Shown here in pieces: positions 1 to 9,403 of a stretch of DNA of 15,660 bases. A program made the position numbers and the translations under genes. Every line of letters begins with the position of its first letter. Position 1 is the first letter of the stretch. The stretch is from CALEUX01 sp037439945 (lineage in GTDB: Bacteria > Bacteroidota > Bacteroidia > Bacteroidales > Marinilabiliaceae), in contig JBBIVA010000090.1 in the NCBI GenBank assembly GCA_037439945.1, positions 1-15,660 on the forward strand. The letters are read 5' to 3'. The notes under the pieces are model-generated. The model made no database searches. It had not been told where the DNA came from and saw nothing but the letters and a program-made list of their open reading frames with translations.

Positions 1-50
1 TTATCAAAAAAACTCTGTTTATTGCTGAATTTACTCAATTAACCTAACCC

Positions 51-2687
51 ATGAAGAAATTCCCAAAACTTTTTTCTTTTTCCTTATCAGGCTTTTATCT
101 GTTGATTTCGGCTGCTGCAACTATTAATGCCCAGGGCATAAGGGGAACAATTACAGATGAGACTGGCAATTCTGTTCCGGGAGTATCCATTTATATAAAA
201 GAGACATCTTCAGGAACAACATCAAATGATGAAGGGAATTATGAATTTAACCTTGAAAATGGAAATTATTACATAATTTTTCAAGCCCTTGGTTTTGGCC
301 GGCAAGAATTACAGGTTAAAATATCAGGACATTGGGTAACTCAAAATATTGTTTTATTGCCTATCCAGTACAATTTAAGGGAAATAAAAATATATTCAGG
401 TGAAGACCCTGCTTATGGGATTATGAGAAAAGCCATTGCCCGTGCCCCGTATCATTTAAGGCAAGCAAAAAAATACGAAGCAGAAGTTTACTTAAAAGGG
501 TCACTTCGAATGAAGAAAATTCCGAAGCTAATTCAAAAAAACTTTGAGATTAACAACCAAAAAGTAAAACCCGGCGAAACATATACATCTGAATCGGTTA
601 ATATTATAAAGTTTACGGCCCCCGATTCATTTATGCATACAGTTAAAGCGTCAAGAAGCACATTCCCCGGTAAGGAAGAATCATCAATGATGGGTTACAT
701 AAACAGTAGTTTTTATGATTCCAGGGATGGGATGATTATTTCACCCTTATCAAAAAATGCCCTTAAGCATTACAATTTCAGATACGAAGGCTTTTTTGAT
801 GATGGAAAAGTTACAGTTAATAAAATTAAAGTTATTCCAAAACGAAAAAGCCAGCAACTGGTTGAAGGTGATCTTTTTATTGTGGAAAACCTATGGAATA
901 TACATTCACTGGATTTTACCTTTAGCCCTTTTTGGGGTAAACTCAGGATAAGACAAATATATAGTCCTGTAAAAAACAATGTGTGGCTCCCTGTAAGCCA
1001 CCATTTTGATGTAGATGCTTCTTTTTTGGGTGTTAAGGCAGATTTTGATTATGCCGGCTCTGTTAAATACCTAAGCTTGATTCTGAACTACGGGCAAAAC
1101 GAAAATAGAGATGCCGTAAATTCTCAAAACCAAAAAAATATACAAAATGAAATTATAAAAAAGCAGGAAGTTCCACTTACACCCAAAAAGCAAAAACAAA
1201 TGGATGAGCTCTTGTCTAAAGAAGAGTTAACAAATAAAGATATGATGAAACTTGCCACGTTAATTGAAGAATCAAACAAAAAACCGGCAGACAATATTGA
1301 ACTGGAGCTAAAAAACACTTATAGGTTCAACATTAAAAAAGATTCAATAAAACGTGATACTTTATTCTGGAATAATATAAGACCAATACCATTAACAACA
1401 AATGAAAAAACCAGTTTTGCAAAACGTGATAGCCTCCTGGCTCTTAATTCAGTGGCTGATTCAACCAACACGCCAAAACCGGGTAAAAAAAGTGGTTCAA
1501 TAATTGGCAAAATATTAACGGGCACCACCATTCCGGCAGATACAGCCAAAGTAAGGTTAACCTACGGTGGCCTGATAAGTTTAAAGCACCTGGGATTTAA
1601 CCCGGTTGATGGATGGAAATATGCGCAGGATGCTGAAATTATTTGGAAGCAGGATTCAATTAACTCAATGAGGCTGGCGATGCTTGCAGGATATGCATTT
1701 TCAGCAAAAAAACCATACGGTAGAATTGTATTAACTCAAACTTACCTTCCCGGCAAAAGAGGATTGTTGTCAGTTTCAGGTTTTTTTGGCACTAATGATT
1801 ACAAAAAGGATTTAGCCATGAGCGGACTTGTTAGTATGGCATCCTCCTTGTTATTCAAGCAAAACTATCAGCGTTTTTATTATACCCAAAATATAAACAT
1901 TACTAATGGGTTTGATCTGGCAAATGGTTTAAGGGTAGAAATTAGTAATAGTTACCACAACTACGAACCATTAAATAATAATACCAATTTCTCGTTGGTG
2001 AAAAAAAACAAGGAGTATGCCGCAAATAATATTTATAATATACAAACCGATGAGAGTAATTTAAAAAAACAGGATGCCTTAATAATGAAATTAAATGTGG
2101 ATTACACACCAAGGCATTATTATTACATGCGGAAAGGGAGAAAAATTATGTCCCACTCAGATTTTCCAACGTTCACTGCCAAACTTGAACAGGGGATAAA
2201 GGCCTTCTCAACCAATGCAGATTACACCTTAGCCGAAATAGGGGCTTTTAAAAAGAACCGATTCAGTTTCGGGCCAAATTTTGATTGGAATTTTAATGCA
2301 GGGTGGTTCATAAGGTCAAATCAAATTCATTTTTCAAATTTCAAACATTTTTCATCATCAACCATCCCTGTAATTATTGGTGATACTAATAACCACATGT
2401 TTTTAACTGATGATTATTTCCCTTCAACAAATGAATGGTTTATTAAAGCTGGTGCAACATATTCATCGCCATTTCTGTTAATCAAAAATCTACCCTTCTT
2501 CAGCAACAGGTTATGGAATGAAAACCTTCATTTAGGATACCTTCATACACCGTTAGTAAGAAACTATATTCAAACAGGTTATAGTATAAGCCGCATATTT
2601 ATGACCGGAAGCATTGGAGTTTACGCCGGTTTTGCCGATGGTAAATATCATGATTGGGGTATCAGGATTGCCTTATCTAAATTTTAA
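51..2687 (+). CDS. DUF5686 outer-membrane protein with N-terminal carboxypeptidase-regulatory-like domain
   Basis: An 878-residue exported protein. Residues 1-27 form a signal peptide ending in INA, with QG following the probable cleavage site. Residues about 29-107 are a carboxypeptidase-regulatory-like beta-sandwich (GTITDETGNSVPGVSIYIK, then SNDEGNYEF and a YYIIFQALGF strand), the domain usual at the front of Bacteroidota TonB-type and DUF5686 proteins. From about residue 115 to the end it matches my memory of the DUF5686 family: long, Asn/Lys/Tyr-rich, alternating strand-like segments, and a final ALSKF whose terminal Phe is typical of outer-membrane barrels. A charged Lys/Glu/Asn-rich linker at about 350-425 separates the front half from the barrel half. 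The role of DUF5686 is not known; an outer-membrane location is inferred. It stands 230 bp before valS with no visible functional link. The gene upstream lies outside the window. Confidence 0.88.
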   Translation: MKKFPKLFSFSLSGFYLLISAAATINAQGIRGTITDETGNSVPGVSIYIKETSSGTTSNDEGNYEFNLENGNYYIIFQALGFGRQELQVKISGHWVTQNIVLLPIQYNLREIKIYSGEDPAYGIMRKAIARAPYHLRQAKKYEAEVYLKGSLRMKKIPKLIQKNFEINNQKVKPGETYTSESVNIIKFTAPDSFMHTVKASRSTFPGKEESSMMGYINSSFYDSRDGMIISPLSKNALKHYNFRYEGFFDDGKVTVNKIKVIPKRKSQQLVEGDLFIVENLWNIHSLDFTFSPFWGKLRIRQIYSPVKNNVWLPVSHHFDVDASFLGVKADFDYAGSVKYLSLILNYGQNENRDAVNSQNQKNIQNEIIKKQEVPLTPKKQKQMDELLSKEELTNKDMMKLATLIEESNKKPADNIELELKNTYRFNIKKDSIKRDTLFWNNIRPIPLTTNEKTSFAKRDSLLALNSVADSTNTPKPGKKSGSIIGKILTGTTIPADTAKVRLTYGGLISLKHLGFNPVDGWKYAQDAEIIWKQDSINSMRLAMLAGYAFSAKKPYGRIVLTQTYLPGKRGLLSVSGFFGTNDYKKDLAMSGLVSMASSLLFKQNYQRFYYTQNINITNGFDLANGLRVEISNSYHNYEPLNNNTNFSLVKKNKEYAANNIYNIQTDESNLKKQDALIMKLNVDYTPRHYYYMRKGRKIMSHSDFPTFTAKLEQGIKAFSTNADYTLAEIGAFKKNRFSFGPNFDWNFNAGWFIRSNQIHFSNFKHFSSSTIPVIIGDTNNHMFLTDDYFPSTNEWFIKAGATYSSPFLLIKNLPFFSNRLWNENLHLGYLHTPLVRNYIQTGYSISRIFMTGSIGVYAGFADGKYHDWGIRIALSKF

Positions 2688-2836
2688 TCCAGCTAAATTC
2701 GTGATAGCTTATTCTGTGATGTACAAATTGGCGCAACAAAAACAGCTTATGCTGAGTTTATTATGTTTTACCTAAAATTCCTGCATGGTAAACTCAAAGT
2801 CAACTTACAGTTTCAGTAATATTGACCGAAAATTTT

Positions 2837-2844
2837 TATTTTTG
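2837..2844 (+). promoter_or_regulatory. candidate -7 promoter element of valS
   Basis: TATTTTTG fits the Bacteroidota -7 consensus TAnnTTTG exactly. It lies 73 bp upstream of the valS start codon, in the otherwise featureless 230-bp gap after the DUF5686 gene. No good TTTG/TTG -33 element occurs at the usual 19-21 bp spacing (the nearest, TTTC at 2811-2814, is 22 bp away), so this is a weak call. Confidence 0.3.
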
Positions 2845-2917
2845 CAGCTTAATTATTTAAACCTTATTTATTCTTCCTTAAAACAAAGGAAAAATAAGCA
2901 CTGCAGAAATAAAAATT

Positions 2918-5548
2918 ATGGAAATAGCGAGTAAATATAGCCCGGCAGATACTGAAAGTAAATGGTATTCTTATTGGTTGGAGAAAGGCTTTTTCAGGTC
3001 AACACCTGATAGCCGCGAACCCTATACAGTAGTTATTCCGCCACCAAATGTTACAGGGGTGTTACATATGGGGCATATGCTAAACAACTCAATACAAGAT
3101 ATTCTAGTCCGCAGGGCCCGGATGCTTGGAAAAAATGCTTGCTGGGTGCCCGGAACCGACCATGCCTCAATTGCAACAGAGGCCAAGGTTGTTAACAAAC
3201 TCAGGTCTGAGGGTATTGAAAAAGATACACTAACCAGGGAACAATTTTTGGAACATGCCTGGGAATGGAAAGAAAAACATGGCGGGATAATTTTAGAGCA
3301 GTTAAAAAAACTTGGTGCTTCATGCGACTGGGACCGTACATGTTTTACGATGGACCAAGAGCTGAGCAAAGCTGTTATAAAGGTGTTTGTTGACCTGTAC
3401 CGTAAAGGATATATTTACCGTGGTATTAGAATGGTAAACTGGGACCCAAAAGCCAAAACCGCAGTTTCAGATGAGGAAGTTATTTATAAGGAGTTAAAAT
3501 CGAAATTATACTATATAAGATATAAAGTTGAAGGAACTACAAGTGAATTTGTTACTATAGCTACAACACGCCCTGAAACAATTTTGGGCGATACAGCAGT
3601 TTGTGTAAATCCGTCTGATCAACGGTTCGGTAACTTAAATGGGAAACGTGTACTGGTTCCTTTAATTAACAGGTCAATTCCGGTAATACAGGACGATTAT
3701 GTTGATATGGAATTTGGCACAGGATGTTTAAAAATTACCCCTGCCCATGATATAAACGATTATGGTATAGGAATGCGCCATAACCTTGAAAGCATCGATA
3801 TATTTAATGATGATGGCACTTTAAGCGAAGAAGCAACTTTGTTTATTGGTGAGGACCGTTTTGTTGTGCGTGAAAAAATCGTAAAATCGCTGGAAGAATC
3901 AGGCAATCTTGTAAAAGTTGAGGATTACATTAATAAAGTTGGTTTTTCAGAACGTACAGATGTGCCAATTGAACCAAAGCTTAGCGCCCAATGGTTTCTA
4001 AAAATGACCGCGTTGGCCAAACCGGCCCTTGATGCCGTTATGAATGATGAAATTCAGTTTCATCCGGCCAAATTTAAAAATCTTTACCGCCATTGGATGG
4101 AAAATGTTAAAGATTGGTGTATATCACGTCAGCTTTGGTGGGGTCATCGTATTCCGGTTTATTACCTTGCCGACGGCTCATTTGTTGTAGCCGAAAATGA
4201 AAAAGAAGCCGTAATTGAAGCAATTAAGGTGAGTGGAAACAAAAACTTAACTATTAATGATTTAAAACAAGATGAAGATGTTCTTGACACTTGGGCATCA
4301 TCATGGTTATGGCCAATTTCGGTTTTTGACGGATTTAATCCTGAGAAAAATGAAATTGATTATTATTATCCTACAAATGACCTGGTTACAGCTCCTGAAA
4401 TAATTTTTTTCTGGGTAGCGCGAATGATTATTGCCGGTTACGAATATAGAGGTACTTACCCATTCAAAAATGTTTATTTTACCGGAATAGTTCGTGACAA
4501 ACAACGTCGGAAAATGTCCAAATCACTGGGCAATTCGCCCGATCCTCTAGATTTAATTGAAAAATACGGTGCCGATGGTGTAAGAGTGGGCATGTTATTG
4601 TGTTCTCCGGCAGGTAATGATATTCTTTTTGATGAGAGCCTGACAGAACAGGGAAGAAACTTCGCCAATAAAATTTGGAATGCATTCCGCCTGATAAAAT
4701 CATGGAATGTAGATAACAATATTGAACAACCCGAAAGTTCGGCAATAAGTGTAAAATGGTTCTCCCAAAGAATTCAAAAAGAAATTGAGACCATTAACGA
4801 ACATTTCGATAAATATAGAATTTCAGATGCACTGATGTCGGTTTATACTCTTTTTTGGGACGAATTCTCATCTTGGTACCTCGAAATGATTAAGCCAGGT
4901 TATCAGCAACCGGTAGATGTAAAAACCTACAACTCAACTATTGAATTTTTGGATGACCTTATGCGGCTTTTACACCCTTTTATGCCATTTATTACCGAGG
5001 AAATATGGCATCAACTGAAAAATCGTAAAGATGGGGAAAGCCTAATGGTATCATCCCTTCCCAACTCAAAACCTTACAACAACTTGTTAATTAATCAGGT
5101 TGAAACAGTTAAGGAAACAATTACCTACCTAAGGAATTTACGAAAAGACAGAAATATTCCATTCAGGGAGGAATTAACACTTAAAGTAATTGCGGGTAAT
5201 GATGGGTTTCACTCTGAGTTTAACCCTGTTCTTATTAAAATGGCCACCCTAAAAAGTATAGAAAGTGTTAATGAAAAGGTGGAAGGCGCCGTTTCATTTT
5301 TTGTAAAAACATCAGAATTTTTTGTTCCTCTAAATAAAGAGATAAACATTGATGAAGAGTTGGAAAAACTTTATGCCGAACTAAAATATACTGAAGGCTT
5401 TTTGGAACAGGTGATGAAGAAAATAAACAACGAAAGGTTTATGAGCAGCGCTCCCGAAAAAATTGTTCAACTTGAAAACCAAAAAAGGTCAGATGCCGAA
5501 TCAAAACTTGCTATTTTACGTGAAAGCATAGCAGTCTTAAAGAAATAA
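2918..5548 (+). CDS. valS: Valine--tRNA ligase
   Basis: A cytoplasmic class Ia aminoacyl-tRNA synthetase that charges tRNA-Val with valine using ATP. At 876 residues it has the expected full length. The HIGH signature appears as HMGH at residues 50-53 within PPPNVTGVLHMGH. The editing (CP1) domain follows, with the threonine-rich TTRPET at 216-221, which in this family helps hydrolyse mischarged Thr-tRNA. KMSKS is intact at 532-536. An anticodon-binding domain (about 615-770) precedes a C-terminal coiled-coil arm (about 810-876, rich in Glu/Lys/Leu) characteristic of ValS and absent from IleS and LeuS. The start chosen gives MEIASKYSPADTESKWYSYW, the normal N-terminus. It is transcribed alone: a promoter-like box precedes it and an intrinsic terminator follows 18 bp after the stop. 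Confidence 0.97.
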   Translation: MEIASKYSPADTESKWYSYWLEKGFFRSTPDSREPYTVVIPPPNVTGVLHMGHMLNNSIQDILVRRARMLGKNACWVPGTDHASIATEAKVVNKLRSEGIEKDTLTREQFLEHAWEWKEKHGGIILEQLKKLGASCDWDRTCFTMDQELSKAVIKVFVDLYRKGYIYRGIRMVNWDPKAKTAVSDEEVIYKELKSKLYYIRYKVEGTTSEFVTIATTRPETILGDTAVCVNPSDQRFGNLNGKRVLVPLINRSIPVIQDDYVDMEFGTGCLKITPAHDINDYGIGMRHNLESIDIFNDDGTLSEEATLFIGEDRFVVREKIVKSLEESGNLVKVEDYINKVGFSERTDVPIEPKLSAQWFLKMTALAKPALDAVMNDEIQFHPAKFKNLYRHWMENVKDWCISRQLWWGHRIPVYYLADGSFVVAENEKEAVIEAIKVSGNKNLTINDLKQDEDVLDTWASSWLWPISVFDGFNPEKNEIDYYYPTNDLVTAPEIIFFWVARMIIAGYEYRGTYPFKNVYFTGIVRDKQRRKMSKSLGNSPDPLDLIEKYGADGVRVGMLLCSPAGNDILFDESLTEQGRNFANKIWNAFRLIKSWNVDNNIEQPESSAISVKWFSQRIQKEIETINEHFDKYRISDALMSVYTLFWDEFSSWYLEMIKPGYQQPVDVKTYNSTIEFLDDLMRLLHPFMPFITEEIWHQLKNRKDGESLMVSSLPNSKPYNNLLINQVETVKETITYLRNLRKDRNIPFREELTLKVIAGNDGFHSEFNPVLIKMATLKSIESVNEKVEGAVSFFVKTSEFFVPLNKEINIDEELEKLYAELKYTEGFLEQVMKKINNERFMSSAPEKIVQLENQKRSDAESKLAILRESIAVLKK

Positions 5549-5566
5549 AACCATAATGCACATATT

Positions 5567-5604
5567 AAAAGCCTGCTCGATAATTTAACCGGCAGGCTTT
5601 TTTT
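5567..5604 (+). terminator. intrinsic terminator of valS
   Basis: AAAAGCCTGC (5567-5576) pairs with GCAGGCTTTT (5592-5601) around a 15-nt loop. Seven T residues follow the GC-rich arm before the first C. The stem starts 18 bp after the valS stop, so it closes that transcript and separates it from the channel pseudogene downstream. Confidence 0.85.
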
Positions 5605-5629
5605 CTTATTTTTAACAGAAAAAAGAACT

Positions 5630-6459
5630 ATGCGCAGAAAACTGTATAATATTCTTTTTGAAACCGACTGACGTGCATGGGGCTTATTTGATGTAATACT
5701 TCTGTGCCTTATTTTGTTTAATGTTGCAAAAGTTATAATTGAAAGTAACCCCGAAACAGGCACAGTTATTTAGATGAATTACACACTATTGAATATGTGT
5801 TTACTATAATTTTTTTCAATTCAATATATCCTTAGAATCCGGAGTTCTCCAAAACCATCTTCGTACATTTTCAGCAGTTGGGGAATAATTGACCTGTTAT
5901 AAATATTACCAACTTATTTGAGTTTAATTATGCCTGGCTACCATTAACTTTTAGTAATAAGGATTTATCAGACATACCAGGGTTTTCAGAATACTTAAAT
6001 TGGTCTGCTTTTCGCAGGGAGCGTTGGTTTTAATCCGGGAACTCAAGGCAAGTTCATATAAAATTGAGGTTTTTCTGATTTCTGTTGTCTCCATAATAGT
6101 TCTGTAAGGAACACTTATGTTTGTTGGTGAGCAAATCCAGAGTGGTTACACAAGCAAACCGCAAAGCATTTATTGGGCAATTGTTACAATAACTACAGCC
6201 GGTTATGGAGATGTTGTACCTGTTACAGTTTCGGAAAAAACGCTTTCATCTGTTTCAAAGATAAAAGGATATGCAATTATTGCTGTACCAACCGAGAACA
6301 TTACTGTTGATCTGTCAAAAAAAAAAATCTATAGACACAAAGGATAGTAATGCATGTGGAAACCATGATAAAATTAATGCCGGGTTTTGCAGCAATTGTG
6401 GAAAAGAGTTTAATGATACTGAAGAAACAATTAAAAAAGGTTTAAACCTACACTTATAA
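5630..6459 (+). pseudogene. Decayed voltage-gated-type K+ channel (Kch/ion_trans family)
   Basis: About 830 bp, the size of a 270-280-residue six-helix K+ channel, but broken by at least four in-frame stops (5669, 5900, 5945, 6105) and four frame changes. Readable pieces in order are: an N-terminus MRRKLYNILFETD, then S1 as LFDVILLCLILFNVAKVIIE (5684-5743); after a shift, DELHTIEYVFTIIF; after another, QYILRIRSSPKPSSYIF and the S3-like WGIIDLL-ILPTYLSLI; remnants of S4 (LLVIRI, then VFRILKLV in a third frame); SSYKIEVFLISVVSIIVL for S5; and the pore region QSIYWAIVTITT followed by AGYGD (6162-6212). The usual filter is TTVGYGD. A final shift in a run of 11 A residues (about 6319-6329) leads to a tail with CGNH and CSNCGKEF, a degraded zinc-ribbon-like end. 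The many independent lesions argue against sequencing error. Open reading frames at 6117-6347 and 6271-6459 are fragments of it. Confidence 0.9.
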
Positions 6460-6596
6460 TGTCTTATATGGTAATAATAATTATAGCCCCATTAATAACA
6501 GTAGTTAAAATTTACGAATTATTGCAAAAAATTTACTCCCGCTTTTATACATCAAAATCCAGAAATAAAATATCTTTGCTAAACTTGTATAAATAA
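6459..6596 (+). CDS. Possible 45-residue membrane peptide (uncertain)
   Basis: The ATG overlaps the terminal stop of the channel pseudogene as TAATG, an arrangement often used for translational coupling. The 45-residue product starts MSYMVIIIIAPLITVVKIYE, a single hydrophobic stretch, followed by a basic tail rich in Lys/Arg/Tyr. I recognise no family. In AT-rich DNA such an ORF can easily arise by chance, its upstream partner is dead, and a promoter-like box lies inside it, so it is probably not a functional gene. The rest of 6597-6728 holds no gene. Confidence 0.18.
   Translation: MSYMVIIIIAPLITVVKIYELLQKIYSRFYTSKSRNKISLLNLYK
6571..6578 (+). promoter_or_regulatory. candidate -7 promoter element of the xylan cluster
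   Basis: TATCTTTG matches the Bacteroidota -7 consensus TAnnTTTG. It lies 150 bp upstream of the symporter start, in the gap after the channel pseudogene. No clear -33 TTG is seen at the usual spacing; only TTTT at 6543-6546 is near. If real, it would give the symporter-GH10 transcript a leader of about 140 nt. Confidence 0.3.
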
Positions 6597-6728
6597 ACAT
6601 CAGTTTATAATCCGGTACAATAATTATGATAAAAAAAGGTTAATGAATTAATTCACCCGGAAAACCAGAACAGAACAAAACACAACCGATTAATAAATTA
6701 AATTCCATAACGGTTAATACCAGAAATT

Positions 6729-8207
6729 ATGAACAAAACATCTCAGAAAATCTCTGTCATCGAAAAAATAGGTTATAGCCTGGGGGACCTTGCCGCCAAC
6801 CTGATTTTCCAAACCCTGATGACTTTTTTGGCATTCTTCTACACCGATGTATATAAAATCCCACCTGCATCCGCATCGGCAATTATATTTGCAGGTGGAA
6901 TGATTGGAGCCTTTTTTAACCCCGTTATGGGAATAATTGCTGACCGTACAAATACCAGGTGGGGGAAGTTCCGCCCATGGATATTATGGACAGCAGTTCC
7001 ATTTGGTATTATGGCTTTATTGGCTTTCAGTACGCCAAATTTTAGCGCCACGGGAAAAATAATGTATGCCTTTATCACATACATTTTATTAGTTTTGGTT
7101 TATTCGGCCAATAACTTACCCTATGCTGCATTAAGCGGTGTAATGACGGGGGATATGGCCGAGCGTAACAGTATTTCATCATACAGGTTTTTGGCAGTTA
7201 TGATTGCCCAGTTTATAGTTCAGGCATTATTATTACCATTGGTTATTATTTTAGGTGAGGGCGACAAAACTGTTGGATTTGAAAATGTAATGGGAATTTT
7301 CGCAGGCGTAGGAGTTGTTTTCTTTATTATTACTTTTCTTACAACCAAGGAAAGAATAATTCCAAAACCCGAGCAAAAATCAACCATTAAACAAGACATG
7401 GCTGATTTGGTAAAAAACAAACCATGGATTGCCATGCTAGTTTTAACAGTATTTATTTTTATTACCCTGGCACTTAAAGGTGGTACTTATGTTTACTATT
7501 TCGAAAACTATCTTAATGAGCCACAATTAGCTGCTTTCCTGAGCAATATTGGGTTTAATGGTTTTATTGATGGCTTAAACAATATGCTTACTGGTATGGG
7601 CTTAGCCGGATTTCATTGGCCTGAGGATGCACCAACATCGGCATTTAGTTTATTTAACGCTTCGGGAATAATTTTTATGATAATTGGCATTACACTTTCA
7701 AAGTGGCTGGCAGATAAATACGGCAAAAGGGATGTTTTTGGGATAACCCTGTTTATATCAGCAGTTTGTCAATTAATGTTCTACTTTATATCAGCAAACT
7801 CAATTGGTTTGGTTTTCATTACCCAAATACTTCACGGGTTCTTTTATGGATTAACCATACCCCTTCTTTGGGCAATGATTGCCGATGTTGCAGACTTCTC
7901 AGAATGGAAAAATAACCGCCGTGCAACAGCCATTATATTTTCGGCAATGATTTTTGGATTAAAGGCCGGGCTTAGTATAGGCGGGGCTTTAGTTGCGGCA
8001 ATACTGGCAATTTTTGGTTATAATGAACAATTAACCACACAATCCGATGTAACTGTAAATGGTATATTATTATCAATGAGCGTATTCCCAACAATAACCT
8101 TCTTTGTTGGTGTAGTTAGTCTTTTCTTTTATGAAATTGACAAGAAAAAGGAAAAACTGATTGAAAGTGAATTATTGCTTAGAAGAGGAGAAAGTAATAA
8201 TCAATAA
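6729..8207 (+). CDS. GPH-family glycoside:cation symporter (MFS), probably for xylo-oligosaccharides
   Basis: A 492-residue inner-membrane transporter with about 12 hydrophobic segments. The start EKIGYSLGDLAANLIFQ and the loop DRTNTRWGKFRPWIL (residues 72-86) are signatures of the glycoside-pentoside-hexuronide:cation symporter family (MelB/XylP/YicJ type). A second conserved cytoplasmic motif, DVADFSEWKNNRRATAI, lies around residues 387-403. The protein is longer than MelB-type members because of an insertion at about 262-310 with many Asn/Gly residues, which I associate with Bacteroidota members. The substrate is inferred from context: the GH10 xylanase begins 45 bp downstream and a cytoplasmic GH43 follows, so xylobiose or short xylo-oligosaccharides are the likely cargo, taken up with H+ or Na+. 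It is probably the first gene of the cluster and co-transcribed with the xylanase. Family is sure; substrate is inference. Confidence 0.92.
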   Translation: MNKTSQKISVIEKIGYSLGDLAANLIFQTLMTFLAFFYTDVYKIPPASASAIIFAGGMIGAFFNPVMGIIADRTNTRWGKFRPWILWTAVPFGIMALLAFSTPNFSATGKIMYAFITYILLVLVYSANNLPYAALSGVMTGDMAERNSISSYRFLAVMIAQFIVQALLLPLVIILGEGDKTVGFENVMGIFAGVGVVFFIITFLTTKERIIPKPEQKSTIKQDMADLVKNKPWIAMLVLTVFIFITLALKGGTYVYYFENYLNEPQLAAFLSNIGFNGFIDGLNNMLTGMGLAGFHWPEDAPTSAFSLFNASGIIFMIIGITLSKWLADKYGKRDVFGITLFISAVCQLMFYFISANSIGLVFITQILHGFFYGLTIPLLWAMIADVADFSEWKNNRRATAIIFSAMIFGLKAGLSIGGALVAAILAIFGYNEQLTTQSDVTVNGILLSMSVFPTITFFVGVVSLFFYEIDKKKEKLIESELLLRRGESNNQ

Positions 8208-8252
8208 GGAATTTTATTCATTATAAACGATGTTACAATTTAAACTTGAAAA

Positions 8253-9386
8253 ATGAAAACAAAATTAAGCCATCAAATTTTAACAGCCGCTGTATTACTG
8301 GTATTTGGATTTTCAAATTGTAAACAACCGGCCAAAGAAGTTGAACCACTTAAATCTGCACTTAAAAATAAGTTTTACATTGGTGCAGCTTTAAATACAG
8401 CTCAAATAACCGGTCAGGATTCACAGGCTGTTGAAATTGTAAAAAAACAATTCAACTCCATTGTTGCAGAAAATTGCATGAAAATGGAAAATCTTCAACC
8501 TGAAAAAGGGGTATTTAATTTCGAAGAGGCCGATGCATTTGTTGCATTTGGCGAAAAAAATGGGATGAAAATTATAGGACATACACTAATATGGCACTCA
8601 CAGGCAGCAAAATGGGCCTTTACCAATGATAACGGGAATGATGTATCGCGTGATGAACTCATTGAACGCATGCGAAATCACATCCACACAGTTGTTGGAA
8701 GGTACAAGGGAAGAGTACATGGCTGGGAGGTTGTCAACGAAGCCATTACTGACAATGGCCAAATGCGCGAAACCAAATGGTATAACATTATTGGCCCTGA
8801 ATACATTCAGTTGGCTTTTGAATTTGCCCGTGAAGCCGACCCTAACGCTGAACTTTATTATAACGATTACAACGAGTGGATACCTGAAAAAAGGGACGGT
8901 ATTTATAATATGTTGAATGAATTAATTAATAAAGGGGTTAAAATTGATGGAGTTGGCCTTCAGGCACATGTAAATATGAATTCTCCAACGGTTGACCTTA
9001 TGGAAGAGGCAATTATTAAATATTCAAGCCTGGGCCTAAAAATTATGATTACCGAAATGGATATAACTGTAATTCCATGGCCAACAGAGCAAACAACAGC
9101 TGATATCTCATTAAATTTTGAGTTGGCTGCCGAGTATAATCCGTATCCTGAAAATCTGCCTGATTCTGTATCTGATGCCCTTAACAATCGTTATGCTGGT
9201 TTTTTTGAATTGTTTTTAAAACACCATGATAAAATTGACAGGGTTACTTTATGGGGTGTGCACGATGCTCAATCGTGGAGAAATTATTGGCCAATTAGAG
9301 GCCGTAAAGATTATCCCTTGCTGTTCGACAGGGCTTATCAGCCTAAAGATGCAGTTAACCGGATAATTGAATTGGCAAAAAAATAG
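8253..9386 (+). CDS. GH10 endo-1,4-beta-xylanase, predicted lipoprotein
   Basis: A 377-residue retaining glycoside hydrolase of family 10 that cleaves internal beta-1,4 bonds of xylan. Residues 1-22 are a lipoprotein-type signal peptide with FSNC ending at Cys23, the likely lipidation site; Asn just before the Cys is slightly unusual. The (beta/alpha)8 catalytic domain spans about 35-375. Visible family motifs include FNSIVAENCMKMENLQP (67-83), the substrate-binding WHS (114-116), the acid/base Glu163 in WEVVNEA, GLQAH (235-239), the nucleophile Glu268 in ITEMDI, and VTLWGVHDAQSW (331-342). No carbohydrate-binding module is present, so it is a minimal single-domain enzyme suited to soluble xylan or oligosaccharides. 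Lipidation should tether it to the envelope; whether it faces the periplasm or the surface is unclear, since only Glu29 and Glu31 lie near the Cys. It is 45 bp behind the symporter, implying one transcript. Confidence 0.95.
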   Translation: MKTKLSHQILTAAVLLVFGFSNCKQPAKEVEPLKSALKNKFYIGAALNTAQITGQDSQAVEIVKKQFNSIVAENCMKMENLQPEKGVFNFEEADAFVAFGEKNGMKIIGHTLIWHSQAAKWAFTNDNGNDVSRDELIERMRNHIHTVVGRYKGRVHGWEVVNEAITDNGQMRETKWYNIIGPEYIQLAFEFAREADPNAELYYNDYNEWIPEKRDGIYNMLNELINKGVKIDGVGLQAHVNMNSPTVDLMEEAIIKYSSLGLKIMITEMDITVIPWPTEQTTADISLNFELAAEYNPYPENLPDSVSDALNNRYAGFFELFLKHHDKIDRVTLWGVHDAQSWRNYWPIRGRKDYPLLFDRAYQPKDAVNRIIELAKK

Positions 9387-9403
9387 AAACCTGGTACCTA
9401 ACC

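Noticed and set aside
2743..2754. Small hairpin CAGC-TTAT-GCTG after the DUF5686 gene
   Set aside because: A four-base-pair stem with no T run is too weak to call a terminator.
3022..3369. A 115-codon minus-strand frame opposite valS
   Set aside because: It is antisense to the conserved ATP-binding region of valS; its Cys/Ser-rich composition is what antisense reading of such a gene gives.
6117..6347. A separate small K+ channel protein containing only a pore and C-terminal part
   Set aside because: It starts mid-helix, and the missing upstream helices are readable in other frames just before it, so it is a fragment of the pseudogene.
5641..6460. Ribosomal frameshifting or recoding as an explanation for the broken channel gene
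   Set aside because: Lesions are too many and too scattered, and include internal stops and altered functional residues; decay explains them better.
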